Notes: generated from the sequence alone by a model not told the origin. 64,000 nucleotides of DNA from Hymenobacter sp. J193 (GCF_024700075.1 NZ_JAJONE010000001.1:4239001-4303000), one strand, 5' to 3'. Counted from the stretch's first letter, positions 44,735 through 53,805 are shown. Made by a program: numbers and translations.

Positions 44735-46528
44735 CTATACCGCTACCGGCCGCTGCAGCGCCGCCTTGGGGGCCGGCCGCTCGCCAATCTGCTGGCGCCA
44801 CATGGCGTAGTACAAGCCTTTGCTTTGCAGCAGCTCCTCGTGCCGACCGGCCTCGGCTACGTGGCCACGCTCCAGTACAAAGATTCGGTCGGCGTGCAGG
44901 ATGGTGCTCAGGCGATGGGCAATGAGGATGGTGATGTGCTGGCGCGAGCCCGAAAGCTCCCGCACCGTCTGGCTGATTTCCTCTTCCGTGAGGGAGTCCA
45001 GGGCCGAAGTGGCTTCGTCGAACACCAGCAGGGTAGGGTGGCGCAACAGGGCCCGGGCAATGCTCAGGCGCTGCTTTTCACCCCCGGAAACCTTCACGCC
45101 GCCCTCGCCAATGACGGTATCCAAGCCTTGCGGGGCGCGGGCCAGCAGGGAGTCGGCGGCGGCTTGGTGCAGGGCCTGCAGGCACTGCTCGTCGGTGGCA
45201 TGCGGGGCCACGAAGCGCAGGTTCTCCCGGATGGTGCCCGCAAACAGCTGGGTATCCTGGGTCACGAAGCCGATTTGCTCCCGCAGCGCGTCGAGGTCCA
45301 GCTCCGGGCCTGGAATGTTGTTGTAGAGAATTTGGCCCTGGGCGGGCGGGTACAGGCCTACCAGCAGCTTCACCAGCGTGGTTTTGCCTGAGCCCGAGGG
45401 CCCCACGAAGGCTATGGTTTCGCCCAGCTTGGTTTGGAAGGAAATGCCATCCAGGGCCGGGGCGCTAGCCGAGAGGTGCTGGAAGTGCACGTTGTCGAAG
45501 GCCAGGGTTTCGAGCTTCTGAATGACTTTCGGGTGCAGGGGCTTTACTTCCCGGGGCGTGTTCAGAATCTGCTGGTAGTTGGCCAAGGACGCTTCCGTTT
45601 CGCGGTACACGTTGATGATGGTGCCCATTTCCTGCAGCGGCCCGAAGATGGCGAAGGAGTAGATGAAGAACGAGAAAAACTCACCCACGGTAATCACCTG
45701 CTGCACCACCAGATACAGCAGCATCAGCAGAATCACGTTGCGCATCAAGTTCACGAACGTGCCCTGCACAAACGATAAGGAGCGGAGGTAGCGCACCTTC
45801 TTCAGTTCCAGCTTCAGAATCTTGTCGGTGGTTGTGTTCAGCCGCTCAGTCTCCTGCTGGGCCAGCCCCAGGCTTTTGATGAGCTCAATGTTGCGCAGAC
45901 TCTCGGTGGTAGAGCCGGCCAGGGCCGTGGTTTCGGCCACAATGGTTTTCTGAATCACCTTGATGCGCTTGCTCAAAAACAAGCTCAACGAGCCCAGCAG
46001 CGGAATCGTCAGGAAGTATACCACCGCAATGGGCCAGTACACGCTGATGGCGTACCACGTCACAAACACGATGCCCACCACGGAAATAAACAGCACGTTC
46101 ACGAAGCTCTGAATCAGCTTCTCCACGTCGGTGCGCACTTTCTGGAGCTTGCCCAGGGTCTCGCCGGAGCGTTGGTCCTCAAACACCTGGTAGGGCAAAT
46201 CGAGCGAGTGACGCAGTCCGTCGGAGTACAGCTGGGCGCCCAGGCGCTGGGTGATGACGTTGACGTAGTAATCCTGGAAGTTCTTGGCAATGCGCGACAC
46301 CATGGCCACGCCCATGGCCTGCAGAATCAGCAGGCCCGCCCCGCTGCGCAAAAACGCCCCGAAGCCGTCGTGAAACGCCGTAGAGCCAGCTTTCACCACG
46401 TGCCGGTCAATGATCTGCCGGAAGATATACGGGTCGAGCAGGGAGAAAACCTGGTTGATGGCGGCCAGCAGCAAGGCCAGCGCCAGAAGCCCCCAGTAGT
46501 TGCGGAGGTAGGAGTACAGTAGTTTCAT
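44735..46528 (-). CDS. ABC exporter, fused permease and ATPase (MsbA-like)
   Basis: 597 residues. Six membrane helices (about 10-310) are followed by an ATPase domain with Walker A G-P-S-G-S-G-K-T-T, a signature V-S-G-G-E-K-Q-R (Val in place of the usual Leu), Walker B L-L-V-F-D-E-A-T-S-A-L-D and an H-loop H-R-L-S-T. It would act as a homodimer, exporting lipids, peptides or drugs. It stands alone; the substrate is unknown. Confidence 0.93.
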   Translation of the reverse strand: MKLLYSYLRNYWGLLALALLLAAINQVFSLLDPYIFRQIIDRHVVKAGSTAFHDGFGAFLRSGAGLLILQAMGVAMVSRIAKNFQDYYVNVITQRLGAQLYSDGLRHSLDLPYQVFEDQRSGETLGKLQKVRTDVEKLIQSFVNVLFISVVGIVFVTWYAISVYWPIAVVYFLTIPLLGSLSLFLSKRIKVIQKTIVAETTALAGSTTESLRNIELIKSLGLAQQETERLNTTTDKILKLELKKVRYLRSLSFVQGTFVNLMRNVILLMLLYLVVQQVITVGEFFSFFIYSFAIFGPLQEMGTIINVYRETEASLANYQQILNTPREVKPLHPKVIQKLETLAFDNVHFQHLSASAPALDGISFQTKLGETIAFVGPSGSGKTTLVKLLVGLYPPAQGQILYNNIPGPELDLDALREQIGFVTQDTQLFAGTIRENLRFVAPHATDEQCLQALHQAAADSLLARAPQGLDTVIGEGGVKVSGGEKQRLSIARALLRHPTLLVFDEATSALDSLTEEEISQTVRELSGSRQHITILIAHRLSTILHADRIFVLERGHVAEAGRHEELLQSKGLYYAMWRQQIGERPAPKAALQRPVAV

Positions 46529-46676
46529 GGAGGAGGGTAAGGGCCGGTTCGGGCCTGGTTAGATACCGGGAGCCCGCGGAATAGTTTTCGGTGGCCAGCA
46601 AGGTAGCGGCTGAAAGCCAGGAACCAACCAGATAAGTGCCTCAAAGCTTGCTGTTATGCTGCGACAAGACTCCAGA

Positions 46677-46765
46677 ACGTCATGCTGAGCGCAGTCGAAG
46701 CATCCCTACCGCTCCGTTAGGCTTACCACACTACCAAGATGCTTCGACTGCGCTCAGCATGACGT
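46677..46765. repeat. Perfect 28-bp inverted repeat
   Basis: Arms 46677-46704 and 46738-46765 (ACGTCATGCTGAGCGCAGTC...) are exact complements around a 33-nt loop. The rest of the 46529-46893 gap holds nothing else recognisable. Confidence 0.93.
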
Positions 46766-46893
46766 CCCAAAAACCCGCTCACCCCACTATTCCTGCCTGC
46801 CCGCTTGGAACCTCAGCTGCCTTCCCGTAGTACAACCGATAAGTAGATCCGCCTGTGCCTTCTCCGGCCAGCCGCCACCAAACGTGCTACCAC

Positions 46894-48675
46894 ATGCAGA
46901 AACACACCTATAATCTGGGCCTGATTGGCAACTGTGCTTTCCTTGGCTTGATTGACACCGACACCGCCGTGCGCTGGCTTTGCTGGCCCCGCTTCGACAG
47001 CAGCTTCGTCTTCGGCTCCCTGCTCGACGACGACAAGGGCGGCGAGTTCAGCATCAAGCCCGCCACCGGCACCTGGGAGTCGCGGCAGTACTACCGGCCC
47101 AACACCAACGTGCTCTGCACCGAAATTACCACCGCCGACGGCCGTTACCGCGTCACGGACTTTGCCCCTCGCTTTTCCCAGTACGAGCGGTACTACAAGC
47201 CCCTCATGTTTATCCGGAAGGTGGAGCCGCTGGAAGGCTCACCCCGCGTGCGGGTGGCCTGCCGCCCGGTAGGCCAGTACGGGCAGCTGGCCCTCAACCG
47301 CCGCCGCAGCTCCAACCACATTGCTTTTCTGGGCCTGGAAGAGGAAATACGCCTCACCACCAACATCCCGCTCACCTACGTGCTCGACGAGGAAGACTTT
47401 GCCCTCAACGACACCAAGTACCTCGTGCTCACCTACGGCGCACCCCTGGAAGCCCCGCTGGAAAGTACCGCCGAGCGGTTCCTGCTCAGCACCCTCGACT
47501 ACTGGCGCAAGTGGGTGAAAAGCACCAGCATCAGCGCCTTCCACCAGGATCAGGTGATTCGCTCGGCCCTGGCCCTCAAAATCCACCAGTACGAGGACAC
47601 CGGCGCCATCATTGCGGCCAGCACCACCTCCCTGCCCGAAGCGCCCGGCAGCACCCGCAACTGGGACTACCGCTATTGCTGGATGCGCGACACCTACTAC
47701 ATCCTCACGGCCTTCAACAACATCGGCCACTTCGAGGAGATGGAGCGGTATTTCCACTACATCGCTAATATTTCCACCAAGATCAAAGACAAGTACCAGC
47801 CGCTCTACGGCATCAGCGGGGCGTCTGACCTCATTGAGGAAGAGCTGCCCCTGGCCGGCTACCTCGGCAACCAGCCCGTGCGCATTGGCAACGACGCCTA
47901 CACCCACATCCAGAACGACGTGTACGGGCAGGTGCTGGTGGCGCTGCTGCCGCTCTACGTGGACTGCCGCTTTCTCGACCCCGAGCGGCCCAACCCCGAG
48001 AAGCTGGTGCTGGAAGCTCTCAACCTCATCGAGACAACCATGGATCAGCCCGATGCCGGCCTCTGGGAGTTCCGCAACCTGGCTCAGTACCACTGCTACA
48101 CCTACCTGTTCCACTGGGCCGGCAGCCATGCTGCCCGCAAAGTGGCCCGCTCCATTGGTAACCGCGACATGGAAGCCCGTGCCGAGCGCCTCATTCAGGC
48201 CGCTACCGACCGGATTGAGCAGTGCTTCAACCAGGAGCGCGGGGTATACACCAACGCCATCGGCTCGCCCCACCTCGATGCCAGTACCATGCAGCTCATC
48301 CTGATGGGCTACCTCGACCCGGCTTCCGAAAAAGCCGCCCACCACCTTGTAGAGCTGGAAAAGGAGCTGAAAACCCCCGAAGGCCTGTTCTACCGCTACC
48401 GCCACGCCGACGACTTCGGTACCCCCGAAACCACTTTCCTCATCTGCTCTTTCTGGTACGTGGAGGCCCTGGCTTGCGTGGGCCGCGTGGAGGAAGCCAT
48501 CCGGGAGTTCGAAAAGCTCACCACCTACACCAACCACCTGGGCTTGCTTTCCGAGGACGTAGACGCCAAAACCGGTTCCCAGTGGGGCAACTTCCCCCAG
48601 GCCTACAGCCACGTGGGGCTCGTAAACGCCGCTTACCGCATCGCGCAAAAGCTCAGCAAGCCCAACTTCCTGTAA
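46894..48675 (+). CDS. GH15 family protein (glucoamylase/trehalase-like)
   Basis: 593 residues from ATG 46894, cytoplasmic. An N-terminal beta-sandwich (about 1-215; G-L-I-G-N-C, W-L-C-W-P-R-F-D-S) precedes an (alpha/alpha)6 catalytic barrel with W-D-Y-R-Y-C-W-M-R-D. The acid Glu is in G-L-W-E-F-R and the base Glu in L-L-S-E-D, followed by G-N-F-P-Q-A-Y-S-H. Related proteins in actinobacteria are trehalases. The convergent trehalose-6-phosphate synthase/phosphatase next door makes trehalose a likely substrate here, an inference from context. The stop codon abuts a MITE-like element. Confidence 0.9.
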   Translation: MQKHTYNLGLIGNCAFLGLIDTDTAVRWLCWPRFDSSFVFGSLLDDDKGGEFSIKPATGTWESRQYYRPNTNVLCTEITTADGRYRVTDFAPRFSQYERYYKPLMFIRKVEPLEGSPRVRVACRPVGQYGQLALNRRRSSNHIAFLGLEEEIRLTTNIPLTYVLDEEDFALNDTKYLVLTYGAPLEAPLESTAERFLLSTLDYWRKWVKSTSISAFHQDQVIRSALALKIHQYEDTGAIIAASTTSLPEAPGSTRNWDYRYCWMRDTYYILTAFNNIGHFEEMERYFHYIANISTKIKDKYQPLYGISGASDLIEEELPLAGYLGNQPVRIGNDAYTHIQNDVYGQVLVALLPLYVDCRFLDPERPNPEKLVLEALNLIETTMDQPDAGLWEFRNLAQYHCYTYLFHWAGSHAARKVARSIGNRDMEARAERLIQAATDRIEQCFNQERGVYTNAIGSPHLDASTMQLILMGYLDPASEKAAHHLVELEKELKTPEGLFYRYRHADDFGTPETTFLICSFWYVEALACVGRVEEAIREFEKLTTYTNHLGLLSEDVDAKTGSQWGNFPQAYSHVGLVNAAYRIAQKLSKPNFL

Positions 48676-48755
48676 GAGCGTGTCTGGGAATTGTCATGCT
48701 TCGACAGGCTAAGCATGACGGGAGTAGCGCTTATGCAAAATCCCGGACACGCGCT
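48675..48755. mobile_element. MITE-like element sharing ends with the IS5-type element
   Basis: 81 bp. Its left end AGAGCGTGTCTGGGAATT differs at one base in 18 from the terminal repeat of the IS at 58429-59311. Its right end, read inward, is AGCGCGTGTCCGGGATTT. It contains no coding capacity, only an inner hairpin (GTCATGCTTCGACAGGCTAAGCATGAC). It starts at the last base of the GH15 stop codon. Non-autonomous mobilisation by the resident transposase is inferred. Confidence 0.6.
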
Positions 48756-48768
48756 AAGAAGCGGTAGT

Positions 48769-48861
48769 ACAATGTTGAGACGCCTACTTGCGTCTCGTCG
48801 CCCGCGCAGTCCCAACGACTGTTGTTCAACGACGAGATGCAAGTAGGCGTCTCAACATTGT
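48769..48861. repeat. Inverted repeat, 32-bp arms
   Basis: Arms 48769-48800 and 48830-48861 are complementary with one mismatch (ACAATGTTGAGACGCCTACT...). The loop side carries GTTCAACGACG, the reverse of the CGTCGTTGAAC module seen at 35.4 and 42.0 kb. Confidence 0.92.
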
Positions 48862-48928
48862 TCTATTCCTATAAGGCCTGCCACATCTGAAACCGAACGT
48901 CTCAATCCCACGCGCGTCAGCTGCCACC

Positions 48929-49138
48929 GCGCAACAGTCAAAGGCAACTGCGCACCTGTCAAAGTCTTCCGCGCCTCTGACAATGTCTTCTGCGCCCTTC
49001 ACACAGCCTTCTGCGCAACTGACAGAAGCTTCCGCGCCTCTGACAATGCCTATTGCGCCCCTGACAGAAGGCATTGCGCCCCTGACAAAGCGTATTGCGC
49101 CGATGACAGCAGCCCTTGCGCCGCCGGCCAGGCTCCTC
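48929..49138. repeat. 21-bp tandem array, 10 units
   Basis: Ten head-to-tail units of exactly 21 bp, each beginning GCGC, with consensus GCGCCNCTGACANNGCCTTCT. The 10th unit is degenerate and a further partial unit lies upstream. Both strands have an open frame encoding heptads (A-P-L-T-x-x-I on plus; V-R-G-A-E-x-x on minus). It lies between the convergent GH15 and trehalose genes. Same period as the array at 35553-35804. Confidence 0.9.
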
Positions 49139-49152
49139 GCAAGCCCGTCAGC

Positions 49153-49197
49153 ACATAGCACAGGCCCGGAATGAAGCATACCGGGCCTGTGCTATGT
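49153..49197. terminator. Strong hairpin between convergent genes
   Basis: Perfect 17-bp arms 49153-49169 and 49181-49197 (ACATAGCACAGGCCCGG) around an 11-nt loop, 30 bp from the trehalose gene stop. There is no long T tract, so its role as terminator is probable, not certain. Confidence 0.65.
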
Positions 49198-49226
49198 ATT
49201 TATGAAGATCAGCAGAGGGAAACCCG

Positions 49227-51401
49227 CTACAGCAGGCTCCGCAGCAGCCGGCGCACATCAGTCGTAGAGGCCACGCTGAACCGCGCCAGGGAGCGAGGCG
49301 TGCTGCCCACCTTCACCGTGTACGCCTCCGGCGGCATGGCCCGGAACGTATCCTCATCCGTGCGGTCGTCGCCGATGGCCAGGGCAAAATCGGGTTGGTA
49401 CGTGGCCAGCCAGCGCGCCGCCGCCGTGCCTTTGTTGAGGCCCGACGTTTTAATTTCGATGACTTTGTTGCCCTCCATCACCTGCAGGTCGCTGTTCGAG
49501 GTCATGAAGGTGAGGTGGTTGAGCAGGTCGCGGGCACGCTCAGCTCCCAGCTCGGCATCAGCGCGGCGGTAATGCCACACCAAAGAGTATTCTTTCTCCT
49601 CAATAAAAGCACCCGCCGTGCGCGCTACATACAGCTCCAGAATGGGCCGAATGTCGCGCATCCACTCGTTGTTCAGGGTCTGAAAGAGCTGCCACTCCTG
49701 GCCGTGGGCGCGGAGCCAGACGCCGTGCTCGGCAATAAAATCGATGGGCAGATGCCCCAGCCAGGCTTCCAGCGTCTGCCGGTCGCGCCCACTGATGATG
49801 ACAACCCGGTTCTGCGGCATATCGGCCAGCGCCCGCAACAGCAGCAGCAGTTCCTGGTCGGGCTTGGCCCGCTGGGGGTTGGCGTTGAAGGGCGCCAGCG
49901 TGCCATCATAATCCAGCAGCAGCAGGCGCTGACGGGCGCCCTGGTACTGAGCGCGCAGCTGCTCGATTACGGCAGGCTGCAAGGTTTCGGTTGCCAGTGT
50001 GTGCTGCTTCATTTTGCTGTAGGTCAGCCGGGCCATGAACAGCTTGGCCCAGGCAAACACGTTGTACTGCCTTACCAGGGCCTGCATGGCGCTCATGCGT
50101 TGTTGCTGCTCGTCTTCTGGCATCACCAGGGCGTCATGCATGGCCTCGGCCAGCTGGCCGGTATCGGTGGGGTTGATGATCAGGGCATCCGACAGCTCCC
50201 GCGCGGCCCCGGCACGCTCGCTCAGGATCAGTACCCCGTGCTGGTCGGCTTTGCTGGCAATAAATTCCTTGGCCACCAGGTTCATCCCGTCACGCATGGG
50301 CGTCACTAGTGCCACCTCCGCCAGGCGGTACAGCGAAGCCAGCTCCTCCAGCGGAAAGGAGCGGTAGAAATAGTGAATGGGCGTCCAGCTGATGGTGCGG
50401 TACTGAGCATTGATGCGGCCCACCAGCTCGTCAATTTCCTCCTTGAGGGACGCATACTGGGCCACCTGGTCGCGCGAGGGCACCACCACCATGATCAGGC
50501 TTACCTGCTCACGCCACTCCGGGTAGCGCTGTAGTAGTAGCTCAAAGGCCCGCAGCCGCTGGGCTATGCCCTTGCTGTAGTCGAGCCGGTCAATGCTCAG
50601 AATCACACGCACCTGGCGCAGGGCCTCCCGGTAAACCGCCTCATGGTGCACCGCCGCTTCGGAGGCCGCCGCCTGCACATACCGCTCGTAATCGATGCCC
50701 ATCGGGAAGGCATCCACCAGCACCGTGCGGGCCCCGGTTTCAATCTGCCCGTTCTGCGAGGAAAACCCTAGCAACTGCGACACGGCACTCAAGAAGTGCC
50801 GCATATAGCCAAAAGTGTGGAAGCCCAGCAAATCGGCCCCCAGCATGCCTTCCAGCAGCTCTTTGCGCCAGGGCAGCACGCGAATGAGCTCGTAGGAAGG
50901 GAAGGGAATGTGCAGGAAGAAGCCAATAGTGGCCTCGGGCCGGGCCTGCCGCAACAGGGCCGGCAGCAGCAGCAGCTGGTAGTCGTGCACCCAGATGGTG
51001 TCTTCCGGGCCGGCCAGGGCCAGCACGGCCTGGCAGAATTTCTCGTTCACAGCCACGTAGGCTTCCCAGTGGCTTTGCTCGTAGGTGGCATACTGCGAGA
51101 AGTAGTGGAAGGTGGGCCAGAGCGTGGAGTTGCTGAAGCCCTCATAGAAGTCCCGGATTTCGGGCTCCGTCAGAAACACGGGCACCATGCTGTCGTCGTG
51201 CAGCTGCTGGCGTACGTACTCCTCTTCATTGGCATCCTCCACGAACAGTCCCGGCCAGCCTACCCAAACATTGCCTTCCTGGCGATAAATAGAGCCCAGG
51301 CCGGTGGCCAGGCCGCCTTCGCTGGCTTGAAAGGTGAGGCTTTCTTCAGTGCGAAGAACTTTAGTAGGTAGTCGATTGGAAACAATAATCGTTCTGGACA
51401 T
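49227..51401 (-). CDS. Bifunctional trehalose-6-phosphate synthase/phosphatase
   Basis: 724 residues. The N-terminal part (about 1-465) is a GT20 synthase: S-N-R-L-P near the start, W-V-G-W-P-G, H-D-Y-Q-L-L-L-L-P, R-L-D-Y-S-K-G-I and R-D-G-M-N-L-V-A-K-E. The C-terminal part (about 490-724) is a HAD phosphatase with L-L-L-D-Y-D-G-T-L, I-I-S-G-R and G-D-D-R-T-D-E-D. It converts UDP-glucose and glucose-6-phosphate to trehalose via trehalose-6-phosphate, a stress protectant. It converges with the GH15 gene. Confidence 0.95.
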   Translation of the reverse strand: MSRTIIVSNRLPTKVLRTEESLTFQASEGGLATGLGSIYRQEGNVWVGWPGLFVEDANEEEYVRQQLHDDSMVPVFLTEPEIRDFYEGFSNSTLWPTFHYFSQYATYEQSHWEAYVAVNEKFCQAVLALAGPEDTIWVHDYQLLLLPALLRQARPEATIGFFLHIPFPSYELIRVLPWRKELLEGMLGADLLGFHTFGYMRHFLSAVSQLLGFSSQNGQIETGARTVLVDAFPMGIDYERYVQAAASEAAVHHEAVYREALRQVRVILSIDRLDYSKGIAQRLRAFELLLQRYPEWREQVSLIMVVVPSRDQVAQYASLKEEIDELVGRINAQYRTISWTPIHYFYRSFPLEELASLYRLAEVALVTPMRDGMNLVAKEFIASKADQHGVLILSERAGAARELSDALIINPTDTGQLAEAMHDALVMPEDEQQQRMSAMQALVRQYNVFAWAKLFMARLTYSKMKQHTLATETLQPAVIEQLRAQYQGARQRLLLLDYDGTLAPFNANPQRAKPDQELLLLLRALADMPQNRVVIISGRDRQTLEAWLGHLPIDFIAEHGVWLRAHGQEWQLFQTLNNEWMRDIRPILELYVARTAGAFIEEKEYSLVWHYRRADAELGAERARDLLNHLTFMTSNSDLQVMEGNKVIEIKTSGLNKGTAAARWLATYQPDFALAIGDDRTDEDTFRAMPPEAYTVKVGSTPRSLARFSVASTTDVRRLLRSLL

Positions 51402-51671
51402 ACGCCATGGCGGGATGGTGGACCCTTGAACGTACGCGAGAACGGGCTAGGAAGTGGTGAAACTATCCATCCTTTCGCAAAAAACGCAGACGAACAGACT
51501 TGGCACGCGAAATAAGCGTCTGCCAATAAGAAGGTTGAGGTGCGGTACTCGCGCCTAAAGTGCTTTTGGACGGGGGCCTGTTAGTACAAGCAACTTGGCA
51601 ACTGGAGTAGCTGCAAGGCCCTTAAATGTCGCCTGAAATATAAAAAGGTTTTGATGCAACTTGGAAGCCTC

Positions 51672-52844
51672 TTAAAGGCTATAAATATATTCCTTTAGCT
51701 GCTTGATATGACTTTCAAATAAAAACCGCTTCATAAAGTCGTCAATCAATACAGATTTGTCAATAGTAAGCTTGTTGAAATATATCTTATGAAGCTGGCT
51801 CAAAAAGGATTCCTGATTGTTTCTTTCAAACATAAAACCATTTCGAGAATCCTGAATTACTTCCGGTAAGCCACCAGCATCCGAAGCCAGCACCAGGCTG
51901 CCCTGCATTAGCGCCTCAATAGCCGTGTTGCCAAGCCCCTCATGGATTGACGGAACCGCAACCAAATCGGCAACTTGCAAAAGCGACAAGAGCAGGCCGT
52001 TTTCAATAATACCCGTAATATGTATATAGCTATCCAATTTCCGGGCGCTAATTTCAGTCCGAATCGTATCTTCTAAGTTTTTACCTCCGGCGAAAATGAT
52101 GAATATATCTTTGGGTTCTAACTTGTTGTCGGTTATAAATTTATGAATAGCATCGAGGAAGAAAAGGTGCCCTTTTGCCGGGTGTAGCCTGCCCGGTAGC
52201 ACAATTAGATAATCGGGTGTAATTGAAATAGAACGCAAATAGTTATACGCCAAGGAAGAATCTCCGTTTTTGTATTGAATCCCATCATAAATGATAATTG
52301 GTCTTTTAATAGAAAAATTATCCTGCATATCATCGAGTGACGCCTTGGAAATGAAAATATTTCCATCATCAGTCTTGTTTGCCAAGCTCTGGTTGTACTT
52401 ATGAAATAACTGTTTAGGTAATGAGTCAATTGGGCTGGCTGTAAACTGTAAAGACCGATGATAGTTTATTAGTTTAAAGCTCAGCCCTCGGACTCTGGCG
52501 TATAGCTTAGTTGCTCTCATGAAAAAGTGAGCCAGCGGAAGATTCGCAACAATTACTTCGCATTTATGCGTTTTTATAAACGAGTATACTTTGTGTAGAT
52601 AAATATGAGTGTTGATGAGGGCCTTGGTAGTAGGGGTATTATAAGGCTGGTCCAGGATTAATATGTTGTTTTTGCTGATATTAAGGGATGACAGTAGTTT
52701 GTCGTCAGTTATGTTAGATAAAATAATCAGGAAGATATTGCTATTACTTTCACAAAAAGCATTAATATGGTTGATAGTCTGCAACTCGGCGCCACCCGTT
52801 ACCAGCGAAGTGATTACAAAGCAAGTTGATTTCTGGTCGCTCAT
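51672..52844 (-). CDS. GT4-type glycosyltransferase (AT-rich)
   Basis: 390 residues. GT-B fold: an N-terminal glycine-rich V-T-G-G-A-E-L-Q, then a C-terminal domain with L-P-G-R-L-H-P-A-K-G-H, V-P-S-I-H-E-G-L-G and S-D-A-G-G-L-P-E-V-I as in family GT4. Cytoplasmic, using a nucleotide-sugar. It is the third gene of an AT-rich operon, 42 bp after the deacetylase-like gene. Codon use (many AAA, ATA, TTA) differs sharply from flanking genes, a sign of transfer. Confidence 0.9.
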   Translation of the reverse strand: MSDQKSTCFVITSLVTGGAELQTINHINAFCESNSNIFLIILSNITDDKLLSSLNISKNNILILDQPYNTPTTKALINTHIYLHKVYSFIKTHKCEVIVANLPLAHFFMRATKLYARVRGLSFKLINYHRSLQFTASPIDSLPKQLFHKYNQSLANKTDDGNIFISKASLDDMQDNFSIKRPIIIYDGIQYKNGDSSLAYNYLRSISITPDYLIVLPGRLHPAKGHLFFLDAIHKFITDNKLEPKDIFIIFAGGKNLEDTIRTEISARKLDSYIHITGIIENGLLLSLLQVADLVAVPSIHEGLGNTAIEALMQGSLVLASDAGGLPEVIQDSRNGFMFERNNQESFLSQLHKIYFNKLTIDKSVLIDDFMKRFLFESHIKQLKEYIYSL

Positions 52845-52886
52845 GACAAAGGGTGAAAGTGAAAGATTTATAGCGCTATTTAAATA

Positions 52887-53771
52887 CTATAACGTTACTG
52901 TTTTAGTGAAATTAAAATAAGATTTGCTTAATAAATCATCAGCGTCAAAAAAACGAACATTTTTCTGCGCGGCAGCATCACGAATAACCATTAACGTGTT
53001 CTTGTAGTCCAGGTCATAATCATGTGAATTTAAAACGCCAACAACCTCTGATTGCGAAGGCGTGAGCAGTCCACTCAATACACGGTAAAAATCATCGGTG
53101 AAAGCCGTTGTATGGGCGCCTATGAGGTTTTGTACTTCATATAAAATAGTATTGCCTTTAACTATCCTGAATGGCTGGCCAGTATTTATATTGTTTTCCT
53201 GGATCAATCTGTGAGAATATTGATTTCGAAAGAAGGGAGACTTGGAAAAGCTGAAGTCAAATTTGAAGCCTGCATTCATCAATAATTCTATCAACTGGGA
53301 GTTCATAAACCACCAACCGCCGGCGTATAAGCCATTGTGATTGATATTGTGTTTTTTAAACCAATCTAAGTCGCGGCTAAATTGGGCTTCTAAGGAGGAT
53401 GTTATAAAGTTGTTGCTTCTAATTTCTGATTCAAATCGATGATATAAAGCTGGGTTTAAATAAAAGTGGCCATGGTAGCCCAGAGTAGCTACGGACGCCA
53501 GCTGATGGTAGCGTGCCGCCAGCATTTCATCCGAGCATTTATGCTCTGCACAGCCCGCTGCTACTTTAGGGCTGGTCCCGGCCATAACTGTGCAAATCGG
53601 CCGTTTGCCCGTAATACTATAATACTCCTTGCAAAAGGATAGTAACTTTGAGAATAAAGCCTGATCAAATACGTTTTCAGTATGAAATATATATCCCAAA
53701 TGAAATTTGTACTGCTGCGGGATTTTGTATGGCCGTACTTTGTAGAAAAGGCTCTTCACTGCAGTTTTCAT
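52887..53771 (-). CDS. Polysaccharide-deacetylase-like protein (AT-rich)
   Basis: 294 residues. Secondary-structure order and short motifs suggest a NodB-like (beta/alpha)7 barrel: P-I-C-T-V-M-A-G-T, then G-Y-H-G-H-F-Y-L-N-P (His pair), N-G-L-Y-A-G-G-W-W-F and, near the end, L-N-S-H-D-Y-D-L. The canonical T-F-D-D motif is absent, so metal binding and activity are uncertain. It sits between an acetyltransferase and a glycosyltransferase, fitting a role in modifying a surface glycan. Same AT-rich composition as both neighbours. Confidence 0.6.
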   Translation of the reverse strand: MKTAVKSLFYKVRPYKIPQQYKFHLGYIFHTENVFDQALFSKLLSFCKEYYSITGKRPICTVMAGTSPKVAAGCAEHKCSDEMLAARYHQLASVATLGYHGHFYLNPALYHRFESEIRSNNFITSSLEAQFSRDLDWFKKHNINHNGLYAGGWWFMNSQLIELLMNAGFKFDFSFSKSPFFRNQYSHRLIQENNINTGQPFRIVKGNTILYEVQNLIGAHTTAFTDDFYRVLSGLLTPSQSEVVGVLNSHDYDLDYKNTLMVIRDAAAQKNVRFFDADDLLSKSYFNFTKTVTL

Positions 53772-53805
53772 CAGAAGGAACTTTAAGGGTGTTTATAAAA
53801 GATAG

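Noticed and set aside
47239..48648. 469-aa open frame on the minus strand
   Set aside because: Antisense to the intact GH15 gene, whose catalytic motifs are clear; composition is that of a shadow.
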